A DNA stretch of 64,000 nucleotides from the NCBI RefSeq assembly GCF_024347095.1, contig NZ_AP024903.1:248001-312000 (forward strand), read 5' to 3'. How positions within the stretch are numbered: position 1 is the stretch's first letter; every line of letters starts with the position of its first letter. Source of the stretch: Vibrio rhizosphaerae. Lineage in GTDB: Bacteria; Pseudomonadota; Gammaproteobacteria; Enterobacterales; Vibrionaceae. Under the pieces are notes generated by a model. It searched no databases, was not told the origin of the DNA, and worked only from the letters and a program-made list of their open reading frames with translations. Of this stretch, positions 49,900 through 59,702 are shown piece after piece. The translations under genes and the position numbers were made by a program.

Positions 49900-50670
49900 T
49901 TATGCTTTCGCTGCTGCGGCCGCTTTTGCAATTGCTGCAAAACCTTTTGCATCTAGTGCTGCACCACCAACCAATGCGCCATCGATATCGGGTTGAGCAA
50001 AGAGCTCTGCTGCATTTTCTGCTTTAACGGAACCGCCGTACTGAATGATGACATTTTTAGCAACATCTTCACTTTCTTTCGCAATATGAGCGCGGATAGA
50101 AGCGTGAATAGATTGTGCTTGTTCAGCGGTAGCAGCTTTACCGGTACCAATCGCCCAGATTGGTTCGTAAGCGATGATCGCACCATTCAGTGCTTCAACA
50201 CCTTGTGTTTTGATCACTGCGTCAAGTTGGCGAGCACAAACGGCAAGCGTCTCACCCGCTTCGTTTTGAGCTTCTGATTCACCGATACACAAGACAGGTG
50301 TTAAGCCATTTTCTTTCAGAAACGCAAATTTTTGTGCAACGAATTCATCAGATTCATGATGGTATTCGCGACGCTCTGAATGACCAATAATGATGTGTGT
50401 TGCACCAAAGTCTTTCAGCATTTGAGGAGACATATCACCAGTGAAGGCACCACTGTTGTGGATATCAGTATTTTGAGCGCCCAGAATGATCTTATTTCCG
50501 CCTTCTTTGATTAGACGTTCAGCAAGGTCAAGATACAGAGCAGGTGGTGCTACCGCGACGTCAACACCGGCAACGCCTTCGAGTTCAGCATTCAGGCCAG
50601 AGAGCAGATCTGTGACCATTGTTTTACTTCCGTTTAGTTTCCAGTTACCCATAACAACAGGACGACGCAT
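49900..50670 (-). CDS. tpiA: Triosephosphate isomerase
   Basis: Interconverts dihydroxyacetone phosphate and glyceraldehyde-3-phosphate (256 aa). The catalytic residues are visible: Lys in GNWKLNG, His in [11 protein letters not shown] and Glu in [11 protein letters not shown]; the phosphate loop is [16 protein letters not shown] 50670 has GGAG 8 nt upstream and begins [14 protein letters not shown]; the frame opens further upstream at 50757, but those residues are not family sequence. The C-terminus is Ala-rich ([12 protein letters not shown]). Confidence 0.98.
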   Translation of the reverse strand: MRRPVVMGNWKLNGSKTMVTDLLSGLNAELEGVAGVDVAVAPPALYLDLAERLIKEGGNKIILGAQNTDIHNSGAFTGDMSPQMLKDFGATHIIIGHSERREYHHESDEFVAQKFAFLKENGLTPVLCIGESEAQNEAGETLAVCARQLDAVIKTQGVEALNGAIIAYEPIWAIGTGKAATAEQAQSIHASIRAHIAKESEDVAKNVIIQYGGSVKAENAAELFAQPDIDGALVGGAALDAKGFAAIAKAAAAAKA

Positions 50671-50876
50671 AGGAATATCTCCAAATTCAGTGAGTATAAA
50701 AATGTGACTTCGACAGAATATAACAGATAAAAGTAAGTAGATCATGATACGAATCATGACTTTCTTGGTTTACGCATTTGAGATCGTTGCAATTTGGTTC
50801 TATTTTACCAAAGCAGTTTACTGTGGGCGGGATGCCGGCTAATCCTTGGCTGGATGTCATGATAGGGATACATCAT

Positions 50877-51227
50877 ATGATCAATCTTCGGATGGAGTAT
50901 TCAGCGCCAGTTGATGAACGCGTGAATATTTCTCGGTTACTGGAAGATCTTCATCAAGTGCTACTCCACGATGAGACCATTCAACGATTTGGTCTGGCCG
51001 TCAAAAGTAACGCGATTCGGAGTCACCAGTGGTTTGTCGGTGAGCAGTTGGATTCTGGGGATTTCATACAGTTAATTGTGGAAGTGAGTCAGGAATATGT
51101 GCTGGATATCCGTGACGCAGTGATCGGAAAACTTACCGAACGCTTTGAACAGGATGCCGATAAAATTGAAAATCTTTCTGTGTTATTGAGAGTGATTGAG
51201 CAGCACTATATTCGGTGTTACAACTAA
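50877..51227 (+). CDS. CHMI-family (tautomerase superfamily) protein lacking Pro1
   Basis: 116-aa protein that resembles 5-carboxymethyl-2-hydroxymuconate Delta-isomerase (HpcD/HpaF). Matching parts are MEYSAPVDERVNISRLLEDLHQVL at the N-terminus (in pieces), FGLAVKSNAIRSHQWFVGEQ in the middle, and DFIQLIVEVSQEYVLDIRDAV followed by LTERF. Real family members begin Met-Pro, with Pro1 as catalytic base; here ATG 50877 gives Met-Ile-Asn, so the usual base is missing. The frame also opens at 50778 with 33 extra residues. No homoprotocatechuate pathway genes are nearby. It may be a non-enzymatic or altered homologue. It is divergent from tpiA. Confidence 0.7.
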   Translation: MINLRMEYSAPVDERVNISRLLEDLHQVLLHDETIQRFGLAVKSNAIRSHQWFVGEQLDSGDFIQLIVEVSQEYVLDIRDAVIGKLTERFEQDADKIENLSVLLRVIEQHYIRCYN

Positions 51228-51347
51228 ATACTCCCTCGTTCAGAAGGCGTTGAGCAAGCCGAATTGACGCTCAAGGTGGTCTCGTCAACCGAACATCTTT
51301 TCATGGGCGTGAGTAAGTTTTATCCGAATGATTTAGCCATCTCAGCC

Positions 51348-51689
51348 TTAAACATGCGGCCTGTATCGATGAAACGGAATCACATCCGCAGAGCCTGCGC
51401 TGTTGTCTGTCGAGTTGCTGGTTAACGCATTTTGGAATTTTACCATCTGAGCACTCAACTCTCTCATTAGTTTTACATTGGCATGATCCGCATTCTTGCA
51501 TGAGCGCACGACTCTATCGATGTGGCTTTGTTGAGCCCAGAGTCGGTCTTGCATTTTGTGAGACGATGAGAGAATCATCTCTTCGCAGATGTCACGTTTC
51601 AGCATCGCGAATGCTTCTGGATTGTGTTTAGCCAGTGCTACCAGCTCATCAAATGGGGGGAGCTCGGTATAAAAACTTGGTGCGGCCAT
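51348..51689 (-). CDS. DUF3135 domain protein
   Basis: Small (113 aa) conserved protein of unknown function found in Vibrio and relatives. It contains LPPFDELVALAKHNPEAFAMLKRDICEEMI, here in pieces, then a helical LWAQQSHIDRVVRSCKNA region and a hydrophilic tail. GAGGTGATAT precedes the ATG. No membrane segment or signal peptide is present. It lies between the CHMI-like gene and a regulator, in the direction of the regulator. Confidence 0.75.
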   Translation of the reverse strand: MAAPSFYTELPPFDELVALAKHNPEAFAMLKRDICEEMILSSSHKMQDRLWAQQSHIDRVVRSCKNADHANVKLMRELSAQMVKFQNALTSNSTDNSAGSADVIPFHRYRPHV

Positions 51690-51819
51690 ATATCACCTCA
51701 GTTTCTTTGTATGCTAGCCTATGACTCAAATTAAATACGTTTAATTAGAATACTACTCAATGATAAACCAAAATTGATCAAATTGTGAACTTAATGTGAG
51801 AAGTTCTAACAAATGGATG

Positions 51820-52440
51820 CTAACTCAGTTTTTTAATGATATAGCTGCAACGTCGATGCCCGGAGACAATATGCTCTTGGCGTTCGATGGTACATAGTCC
51901 TTCAAGCAGAGACTGAAAGATATGTAACTCAGATTGGCAAAAGCTTTGGCATCGAGTCGCTGCCTTACAGATCGGACAATGATTCTCAATGAGGCGGTAG
52001 CCGTCCGATAAACTTTCCAACTGAACCATGTAGCCTTCTCTTTCTCGCAAGGTTACTAACATCTCAAGCTTTTCTTCCAGCGTATTACAGGTCTGAATTT
52101 CGGCACGATATTGTGACAAGGTCTGTGCTTCTCTTGTGGCAACGATTTTAGCGATACCTTCGGAGCCGTATACCTGCTCTATGGCATCAATCACTTGCAG
52201 TGTCAGTTCACCATGACGGTCGGCAAAGTAAGCATGTCCATCCTCTGTCAGTGTCCAGTGGCGAGTCGGGCGACCGATTTTGACTTTGACATCATAAAAG
52301 TGGATCAACCCATCTTCTTCAAGTGACTGAAGATGTTGACGGGCGCCCATCGTTGTGATCCCAAAGCGATCAGCAAGCTGTTTCGCAGTGACTGCGCCTT
52401 CCCGCTTGAGCGTATGCAATATCTTGTCGGCTGTTTTCAT
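51820..52440 (-). CDS. SufR/DeoR-like winged-helix regulator with C-terminal cysteine cluster
   Basis: Regulator of 206 aa. The N-terminal winged helix (about 1-75) reads KTADKILHTLKREGAVTAKQLADRFGITTMGARQHLQSL in pieces, with a wing GRPTRHWTLTEDG. The C-terminal part resembles cyanobacterial SufR: ENHCPICKAATRCQSFCQSEL then a helix and HRRCSYIIKK. These cysteines could hold an iron-sulfur cluster or metal. No suf or isc genes are in the window, so its targets are unknown; groESL starts about 250 bp away in the opposite direction and is unlikely to be its target. GAGGACACCC precedes the ATG. Confidence 0.85.
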   Translation of the reverse strand: MKTADKILHTLKREGAVTAKQLADRFGITTMGARQHLQSLEEDGLIHFYDVKVKIGRPTRHWTLTEDGHAYFADRHGELTLQVIDAIEQVYGSEGIAKIVATREAQTLSQYRAEIQTCNTLEEKLEMLVTLREREGYMVQLESLSDGYRLIENHCPICKAATRCQSFCQSELHIFQSLLEGLCTIERQEHIVSGHRRCSYIIKKLS

Positions 52441-52589
52441 GGGTGTCCTCTTCGCTCCACCTATTATTCAGACTTCAGTTAATAAAGTAAACAATTGACT
52501 ATTGTCCGAAGATGGGAAGCTGTCAGAGAGAGAAAGTCAGCAATGATTATTATTTTGTTACGCAGATCACATTTTTTTGCCTGTTTACC

Positions 52590-52618
52590 CTTGGGATATT
52601 TATTTTTCTCCCCCACAT
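52590..52618 (+). promoter_or_regulatory. Sigma-32-like heat-shock promoter of groESL
   Basis: CTTGGGAT (52590-52597) and CCCCCACAT (52610-52618) with a 12-bp spacer resemble CTTGAAA-N-CCCCATNT. It lies 69 bp before the groES ATG. No CIRCE element was seen. Confidence 0.7.
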
Positions 52619-52686
52619 AGAAAGCACAAGCTGGTAAACAGCGTTTTCATAAACAACACAAATAATTAAATCAGGAGAGACGACCG

Positions 52687-52977
52687 ATGAATATTCGTCC
52701 ATTACATGACCGAGTTATCGTTGAACGCCAAGAAGTTGAATCCAAGTCTGCTGGTGGGATCGTTTTAACTGGTTCTGCGGCGGAAAAATCAACACGTGGA
52801 AAAGTACTTGCTGTCGGCAAAGGCCGAGTGCTTGAAAATGGGACTGTTCAGCCGCTGGACGTCAAAGTTGGTGATACTGTTATTTTTGCTGAAGGTTACG
52901 GCACCAAGTCGGAAAAGATCGATGGCAAAGAAGTATTGATCCTTGCTGAAAATGACATTCTGGCGATTGTCGAATAA
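52687..52977 (+). CDS. groES: Co-chaperonin GroES
   Basis: 10-kDa lid of the GroEL chamber (96 aa). It has [14 protein letters not shown], the mobile loop [33 protein letters not shown] and the C-terminus [17 protein letters not shown] precedes the ATG. It is co-transcribed with groEL, 75 bp downstream. Only this groESL copy is in the window; vibrios often have a second elsewhere. Confidence 0.99.
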   Translation: MNIRPLHDRVIVERQEVESKSAGGIVLTGSAAEKSTRGKVLAVGKGRVLENGTVQPLDVKVGDTVIFAEGYGTKSEKIDGKEVLILAENDILAIVE

Positions 52978-53049
52978 AAGTAGGCGTTGAGTAATTTTTG
53001 CTCTTATTCAAAACAATTGACGAAAACCGAATTAAGAAATAGGGAATAA

Positions 53050-54690
<1,641 letters not shown>

Positions 54691-54719
54691 TTGATTCATC
54701 ACATCTGATGCATGATCTG

Positions 54720-54748
54720 AAAAGGGTGAGGTTTCCTCACCCTTTTTT
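54720..54748 (+). terminator. Terminator of groESL
   Basis: AAAAGGGTGAGG-TTT-CCTCACCCTTTT followed by TT; 12-bp stem. Confidence 0.9.
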
Positions 54749-54804
54749 CATTTTTACAGTGGCTGGTATAGGATGTTGATCTTCTTTCTGACAATGGTGT
54801 GGAT

Positions 54805-56253
54805 ATGTTAATTCAAGGATTAAGTTATGCGAATGCGACGGAACAGCTGAATATTTCTCACTGGGCGCTACAGCCCTCACAGCATTGGGGGGTATTTATT
54901 GCTCATGCGCAGAGTAGTGAACTTCTAGTACGCCTGTTTTCCGGTACGCTGGCAGAAAGTGAGCAGGCTATCGAGGGCAAACCGCAACGGGTTGGTTTGG
55001 TTTCTTTGTCAGAGCAACAGCGGTTACTGGATGATGAAATTGCCAAAGATGAAACCGACTTTCAGGATCATATTGATTATGGCTCTACGGTTGAAGCACT
55101 GTTAAAGGAAGCCGGATGCACCACAGATGAATTAGCCTCTTTGCTTGAACTGACCGATTTGACCTATTTGAAAGCTCGGGGATTTCGTCAGCTATCCACC
55201 GGCGAGACCCGGCGTTTAATGCTCGCCCGAGCCTTAGCCGGAAAACCAGAATTCCTGATTTTGCATGAACCTTATTCCGGATTAGATACAGCACATCGTC
55301 ACCAGCTAACCGATTGTCTCAATCAACTGGCCAGTGACATGCAATTGATTGTGATTACTTCAAGGGAAGATGAGCTCCCTCAGTGTCTCACCCATATCGC
55401 TTTGTTTGATGATAAGCAGTTGACCCAAACCATGACGATTGAACAGTGGCAACAGCATCCGATTTTAGAACAACTCGCAGCACTGACTGAGACGAAACAA
55501 GAAGCGTGGCTGGCGTTGAGTCAGCAATATGCCCCAGACACTATGATGCCGAATCCGCGAGTGGTGATGAATCAAGTCAAGGTTGAATATACCGACGCTC
55601 TGATTTTTCAGGATCTTTCGTGGCAGATTCAAGCCGGGCAGCATTGGCAGATTCGCGGTCCGAACGGATGTGGTAAAAGTACCTTACTCGGCCTGATTTT
55701 GGGCGATCACCCTCAGTGTTACTGTAACGATATTACGGTATTGGGGATGCGTCGCGGCGGTGGTGAGAGTATCTGGGACATTAAACGCCATATTGGCGTC
55801 GTGTCTTCTGCTTTGCATCTGCAATACCGAGTGAACTGTTCTGTTCTGGATGTGTTGCTATCGGGGTTCTTTGACTCAATTGGTCTTTATGAAAAACCCT
55901 CGGCTAAGCAAGTGCAGATGGCCCGACATTGGTTAGATGTGCTGGAAATGAGTGATTATGAAAAACATACATTCAGACAACTGGATTATGGTCAGCAGCG
56001 ATTACTGTTAATCGTTCGAGCGTTAATCAAACAACCGGCGTTACTGATTCTGGATGAACCGTATCAGGGACTGGACTACTTAAACCGTCGTTTGGTGATG
56101 ACCGTGCTTAACCGTTTGGCTGAATTGAATATAACGCAGTTATTATATGTCTCGCATTATGAGGAAGATCGGCTTGCTGCGATCCGTAATTATGTTGATT
56201 TTGTTGCAGATCCGAATGGTGGCTATCGGGTCTGTATCTCGGAGGAAGCGTAA
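54805..56253 (+). CDS. modF: ModF-like tandem ABC ATPase with a degenerate first domain
   Basis: Cytosolic protein (482 aa) with two ABC nucleotide-binding domains, similar throughout to E. coli ModF (490 aa). The second domain (about 255-482) is complete: RGPNGCGKSTLLGLI, GESIWDIKRHIGVVSS, signature LDYGQQRLLLIVRAL and Walker B LLILDEPYQGLD. In the first domain the Walker A is lost (VFIAHAQSSELLVRL) and Walker B reads LILHEPYSGLD, although LSTGETRRLML is kept. The function of ModF is poorly known; no modABC genes are near. A GTG at 54799 is an alternative start. Weak ribosome site. Confidence 0.9.
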   Translation: MLIQGLSYANATEQLNISHWALQPSQHWGVFIAHAQSSELLVRLFSGTLAESEQAIEGKPQRVGLVSLSEQQRLLDDEIAKDETDFQDHIDYGSTVEALLKEAGCTTDELASLLELTDLTYLKARGFRQLSTGETRRLMLARALAGKPEFLILHEPYSGLDTAHRHQLTDCLNQLASDMQLIVITSREDELPQCLTHIALFDDKQLTQTMTIEQWQQHPILEQLAALTETKQEAWLALSQQYAPDTMMPNPRVVMNQVKVEYTDALIFQDLSWQIQAGQHWQIRGPNGCGKSTLLGLILGDHPQCYCNDITVLGMRRGGGESIWDIKRHIGVVSSALHLQYRVNCSVLDVLLSGFFDSIGLYEKPSAKQVQMARHWLDVLEMSDYEKHTFRQLDYGQQRLLLIVRALIKQPALLILDEPYQGLDYLNRRLVMTVLNRLAELNITQLLYVSHYEEDRLAAIRNYVDFVADPNGGYRVCISEEA

Positions 56254-56288
56254 CTTCCTCCGGACGGCATCTTTTTCAAGTCTTGGGC

Positions 56289-57311
56289 TTATTCTAAATG
56301 CAAGTCTAATGGTGTCTTGCTGCTGCGTCCGCCGATTTCCCGGGTCAGTCGGGGGACGAGATAACCGGAGACTTGTTCAATTACCCCGGCCATAATGGTT
56401 CTTGCTGCTTCATCTGAGACAAAGAAGTGTGCGGCACCCTGAACTTTATCCAGAACATGGAGATAGTAGGGGAGAATCCCTGCCTGAAACAACGCTTCAC
56501 TGAGGTTTATCTGCGCGGCAACCGAATCATTGACGCCTTTGAGCAAAACGGCCTGATTGAGGAGTGTTACTCCTGCCTGACGGAGAGCGTTCATGGCTTC
56601 TGCCAGTGAAGCATTGATTTCATTGGCATGATTGATATGAGAGACAAAAACCACCTGCAAACGGGTTTGAGCGAGTAATGCTGTGAGTGTTGGGGTGATC
56701 CGTTCTGGAATCACGACCGGCAAGCGAGAGTGAAACCGCAGTGTCTGGATATGTGGCATTGAAGCAATCTGCTCGATCAGCCAGCCAAGTTCATGATCTT
56801 TTGCCATGAGTGGATCGCCACCGGAAAGAATCACTTCATTCAATTCGGGATGCTGCGCGATGTAATCTAAGTTTTCCTGCCAGACCGTTTTATTGCCTTT
56901 GTTGTCTTGATAAGGAAAGTGGCGGCGAAAACAGTAGCGACAATTGATAGCACAGGCGCCTTTTAAAATCAGGAGGACTCGATTTTTATATTTGTGTAAG
57001 AGACCCGGTTGTTCATTGCTTTGTTCTGCCAGCGGATCGGTTGAAAATCCCGGTGAGACTTCGAATTCCTGACACAGTGGTAGCACTTGACGTAACAATG
57101 GATCAAATGGGTTCCCTTTCTCCATGCGTTCGACAAAACTGAGTGGTACTCGCTGGGCAAACAACTTTCTGGCTTTAAATCCTTGCTCCCAAGGTGTTGG
57201 ATCAATTTCCAGATATCTGAGTAGTTGCTCTGGATCTGAGATCGCATTCGCAAGTTGTTTGAGCCAGTTTTGCTCAACAGATTCAATTTTTCGGGTTATT
57301 ATGTGCGGCAT
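56289..57311 (-). CDS. epmB: EF-P lysine 2,3-aminomutase EpmB
   Basis: Radical-SAM/PLP enzyme (340 aa) that makes (R)-beta-lysine for EF-P modification. The radical-SAM cysteines are CAINCRYCFRRHFPY. Other blocks are VILSGGDPLMAKDHEL, FHSRLPVVIPERIT, VFVSHINHANEI and LLKGVNDSV. ATG 57311 matches the family start (MPHIITRKIESVEQNW); the open frame continues upstream over efp, which cannot be coding. It is divergent from efp with only 34 bp between starts. Partner epmA is not in the window and may lie beyond the right edge near frdA. Confidence 0.97.
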   Translation of the reverse strand: MPHIITRKIESVEQNWLKQLANAISDPEQLLRYLEIDPTPWEQGFKARKLFAQRVPLSFVERMEKGNPFDPLLRQVLPLCQEFEVSPGFSTDPLAEQSNEQPGLLHKYKNRVLLILKGACAINCRYCFRRHFPYQDNKGNKTVWQENLDYIAQHPELNEVILSGGDPLMAKDHELGWLIEQIASMPHIQTLRFHSRLPVVIPERITPTLTALLAQTRLQVVFVSHINHANEINASLAEAMNALRQAGVTLLNQAVLLKGVNDSVAAQINLSEALFQAGILPYYLHVLDKVQGAAHFFVSDEAARTIMAGVIEQVSGYLVPRLTREIGGRSSKTPLDLHLE

Positions 57312-57345
57312 TGAATTTAACTCGAAGTATAAGTAAGAGGAAATA

Positions 57346-57912
57346 ATGGCTACTGTTAGCACGAATGAATTTAAAGGCGGTCTAAAGATTATGATCGATA
57401 ACGAGCCTTGTGTCATTCTCGAAAACGAGTATGTAAAACCAGGTAAAGGTCAGGCTTTCAATCGCGTTAAAATCCGTAAATTGCTTTCCGGCAAAGTGTT
57501 GGAAAAAACCTTCAAATCCGGAGATTCCGCAGAAGTCGCAGATGTCATGGATATCGATCTGGATTATCTTTATACCGATGGCGAATTCTATCACTTTATG
57601 AATAGCGAAACATTCGAACAAGTTGCTGCTGATGCAAAAGCTGTCGGAGACAATGCGAAATGGTTGGTTGAGAACAATGCATGTATGCTGACATTGTGGA
57701 ATGGCAACCCAATTGCTGTCACACCACCGAACTTTGTTGAACTGGAAGTGACCGAAACTGATCCGGGGCTGAAAGGGGATACGCAAGGCACCGGCGGTAA
57801 ACCTGCGACACTATCGACAGGCGCTGTGGTTCGTGTACCGCTGTTTATCCAGATTGGTGAAGTGATCAAAGTTGATACACGTACCGCTGAATATGTCAGC
57901 CGCGTGAAGTAA
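57346..57912 (+). CDS. efp: Translation elongation factor P
   Basis: Relieves ribosome stalling at polyproline (188 aa). The modified lysine is in [16 protein letters not shown] near position 34. The three beta-barrel domains end in the conserved [18 protein letters not shown]. EpmB next door makes the beta-lysine attached to this residue. GAGGAAATA precedes the ATG. The promoter must lie within the short 34-bp gap and the 5' end of epmB. A strong terminator follows. Confidence 0.98.
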   Translation: MATVSTNEFKGGLKIMIDNEPCVILENEYVKPGKGQAFNRVKIRKLLSGKVLEKTFKSGDSAEVADVMDIDLDYLYTDGEFYHFMNSETFEQVAADAKAVGDNAKWLVENNACMLTLWNGNPIAVTPPNFVELEVTETDPGLKGDTQGTGGKPATLSTGAVVRVPLFIQIGEVIKVDTRTAEYVSRVK

Positions 57913-57937
57913 TGCTTCTCTCCCTATTTCTTTGATA

Positions 57938-57971
57938 TAAGAGTGCCTTCAGCGAAGGCACTCTTATTTTT
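57938..57971 (+). terminator. Terminator of efp
   Basis: TAAGAGTGCCTTC-AGC-GAAGGCACTCTTA followed by TTTTTA; 13-bp perfect stem. Confidence 0.9.
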
Positions 57972-58173
57972 ACCTTGCTATACACCCTCTCCAGTATTCA
58001 CCTAGTTGCTTATTTATATTTGTTATTCATATCATTATGGGAATGATATTCATTTATTTTATTATCATTATTCACTATATTACGTGCTGATTGATAATTT
58101 TTAGCGATGGATTTGATGACATCGTTGCAATCTATTTTCATTTTATCGGTTTAATTCAATATTGGATAAGAAA
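57972..58173. other. AT-rich upstream region of the SPFH gene
   Basis: About 200 bp of markedly AT-rich DNA after the efp terminator. It contains the SPFH promoter region and the weak Fur-like sequence; no gene. Confidence 0.4.
58039..58057. promoter_or_regulatory. Weak Fur-box-like sequence upstream of the SPFH gene
   Basis: GGGAATGATATTCATTTAT matches 13 of 19 positions of the Fur consensus by my count. The region is AT-rich, so chance is a real possibility. Confidence 0.25.
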
Positions 58174-59562
58174 ATGCAGTTTGATGCTAACAAGAAACGT
58201 CAGTTATTACATAAGGGCTTGAAGGCCGCGGTGTATGGGTTACCTGTTTTGGCGGTGGGGTTAACCATTAATAGTGCCTTTTTAATGACGGATGCGGGGT
58301 ACACCTATGTCCATCAGAATAATATCACGGGTCAGTTAGATGTGTTTACTGAGCCGGGGTTTCATTTTCGAATGCCCTTTTTGTCAAAAATCACACAGTA
58401 TGATCAGGTGATTACGGTTTCTTTTGGCAATAATACCGGGGAAGATTTCTATCAAAAGCTTGATTCAATTCAAGTGCGATTTGCGGATACTTATATTGGT
58501 AAAGTGCCCGTTACATTTCGTTTCAAGCTCAGTTCTGACCCTGAAGCGGTCAAAAAAATGCATCGAGAGTTTCGGAATAATAAAAATGTCATTGATGCGC
58601 TATTGGTGAAAAATGCGCGAAATGTGACCGTTATTACTGCGACTCAATATACGGGCGAAGAGTTCTTCCAAGGTGGACTCAATCAATTTAAATCAAAGCT
58701 TGAAGATCAGTTACGTGAAGGTATTTATTTGACCGAACGAAAACAAGTTGAAGTGGAAGAAATGGATTTAGCGCCGATTGGTATCAATCAATCCAACTCA
58801 CATAAATTACAGAAAACACAACAGCTTGTTTGGAAAACCGTCCCCGTGACGGATGACGCTGGTATGCCGGTTCGACAATATAACCCATTACAACAATATG
58901 GGATTCAGGTGACGCAAGTGACTATTGGCGATCCATTGCCAGAGAAACAACTTGATCAACTGTTGGCGGATAAAAAGCGCTTGGTGGCAGATAGAATCCG
59001 TGCCATCCAAGAGCAAGAAACTTCAAAAGCACAGGCAGAAACGGAACAGTTGCGTAAAGAAATTCAACGTACACGTGAAGTTCAAGATGCACAACGTAGT
59101 AAAGAGCTTGCAATCATTGCTCAACAACAAGCTGTGGCTGTGGCCCAGCAAATTGCCGAGCGTGAAATCGTTGAAGTTGAGAAGACCAAACGTTTAGCTG
59201 AAGTGGATAAAGAAAAAGAACTTGCGATTGCGCAGGCGAACCTATCGATTCAAAAAGCTAATGCGTTATCGGCTGAATTTGAAGCGAAAGCGATTATTGC
59301 AAAAGGGCAGGCAGAAGCTGAAGTGTTGAAAGCTAAATATGCTGCTTTAGGTGCAAACCGTGAGGTTTATCTGGCTGAATTACATCGAGATGTTGCAAAC
59401 GTCCTTTATAACAATTTGAAGAACTTCAAAGTTCAAATGCCTGAAAACTATATTGGTGGCGGACGAGAGGATGGTCTGAAAACTAATTTAGATGTTTTAA
59501 CCGCGTTTGGCGCTTTAGGTGTGATGGATCAAGCTAAAAAAGTCCAAACCAATAAAAAATAG
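58174..59562 (+). CDS. SPFH/band-7 domain membrane protein
   Basis: Membrane-anchored SPFH (stomatin/prohibitin/flotillin/HflK-C) protein of 462 aa. One transmembrane helix lies at about 18-38 (AAVYGLPVLAVGLTINSAFL). The SPFH domain at about 40-250 contains DVFTEPGFHFRMPFLSKI and ADTYIGKVPVTFRFKL. A long coiled coil at about 260-400 is rich in Gln/Glu/Lys/Ala (KSKELAII-like repeats), and a short C-terminal region ends in KKVQTNKK. The frame also opens at TTG 58162. It stands alone in an AT-rich segment between efp and an IS element. Such proteins organise membrane complexes or proteases; the target is unknown. Confidence 0.88.
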   Translation: MQFDANKKRQLLHKGLKAAVYGLPVLAVGLTINSAFLMTDAGYTYVHQNNITGQLDVFTEPGFHFRMPFLSKITQYDQVITVSFGNNTGEDFYQKLDSIQVRFADTYIGKVPVTFRFKLSSDPEAVKKMHREFRNNKNVIDALLVKNARNVTVITATQYTGEEFFQGGLNQFKSKLEDQLREGIYLTERKQVEVEEMDLAPIGINQSNSHKLQKTQQLVWKTVPVTDDAGMPVRQYNPLQQYGIQVTQVTIGDPLPEKQLDQLLADKKRLVADRIRAIQEQETSKAQAETEQLRKEIQRTREVQDAQRSKELAIIAQQQAVAVAQQIAEREIVEVEKTKRLAEVDKEKELAIAQANLSIQKANALSAEFEAKAIIAKGQAEAEVLKAKYAALGANREVYLAELHRDVANVLYNNLKNFKVQMPENYIGGGREDGLKTNLDVLTAFGALGVMDQAKKVQTNKK

Positions 59563-59624
59563 AATTTTCTATCCCTCATCGTGTGTTTCTTGAATCAAGA
59601 AACAGTGACTTTACACAACACGTA

Positions 59625-59660
59625 AAAAAGCTGAACCGTATGGTTCAGCTTTTTGTTTTT
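59625..59660 (+). terminator. Terminator after the SPFH gene
   Basis: AAAAAGCTGAACC-GTAT-GGTTCAGCTTTTT followed by GTTTTT; perfect 13-bp stem. A second palindrome, GTTTCTTGAATCAAGAAAC, lies at 59585-59603. The terminator lies just outside the IS. Confidence 0.9.
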
Positions 59661-59661
59661 A

Positions 59662-59669
59662 TCACAAGA
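59662..59669. repeat. Target site duplication, left copy
   Basis: TCACAAGA directly before the left inverted repeat; repeated at 60972-60979. Confidence 0.9.
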
Positions 59670-59693
59670 GAGACTGTTCATTATTCTGTGTCA
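59670..59693. repeat. IS256-family left terminal inverted repeat
   Basis: GAGACTGTTC...TTCTGTGTCA; pairs with 60948-60971 at 19 of 24 positions. Confidence 0.85.
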
Positions 59694-59702
59694 CGCCCAT
59701 TT

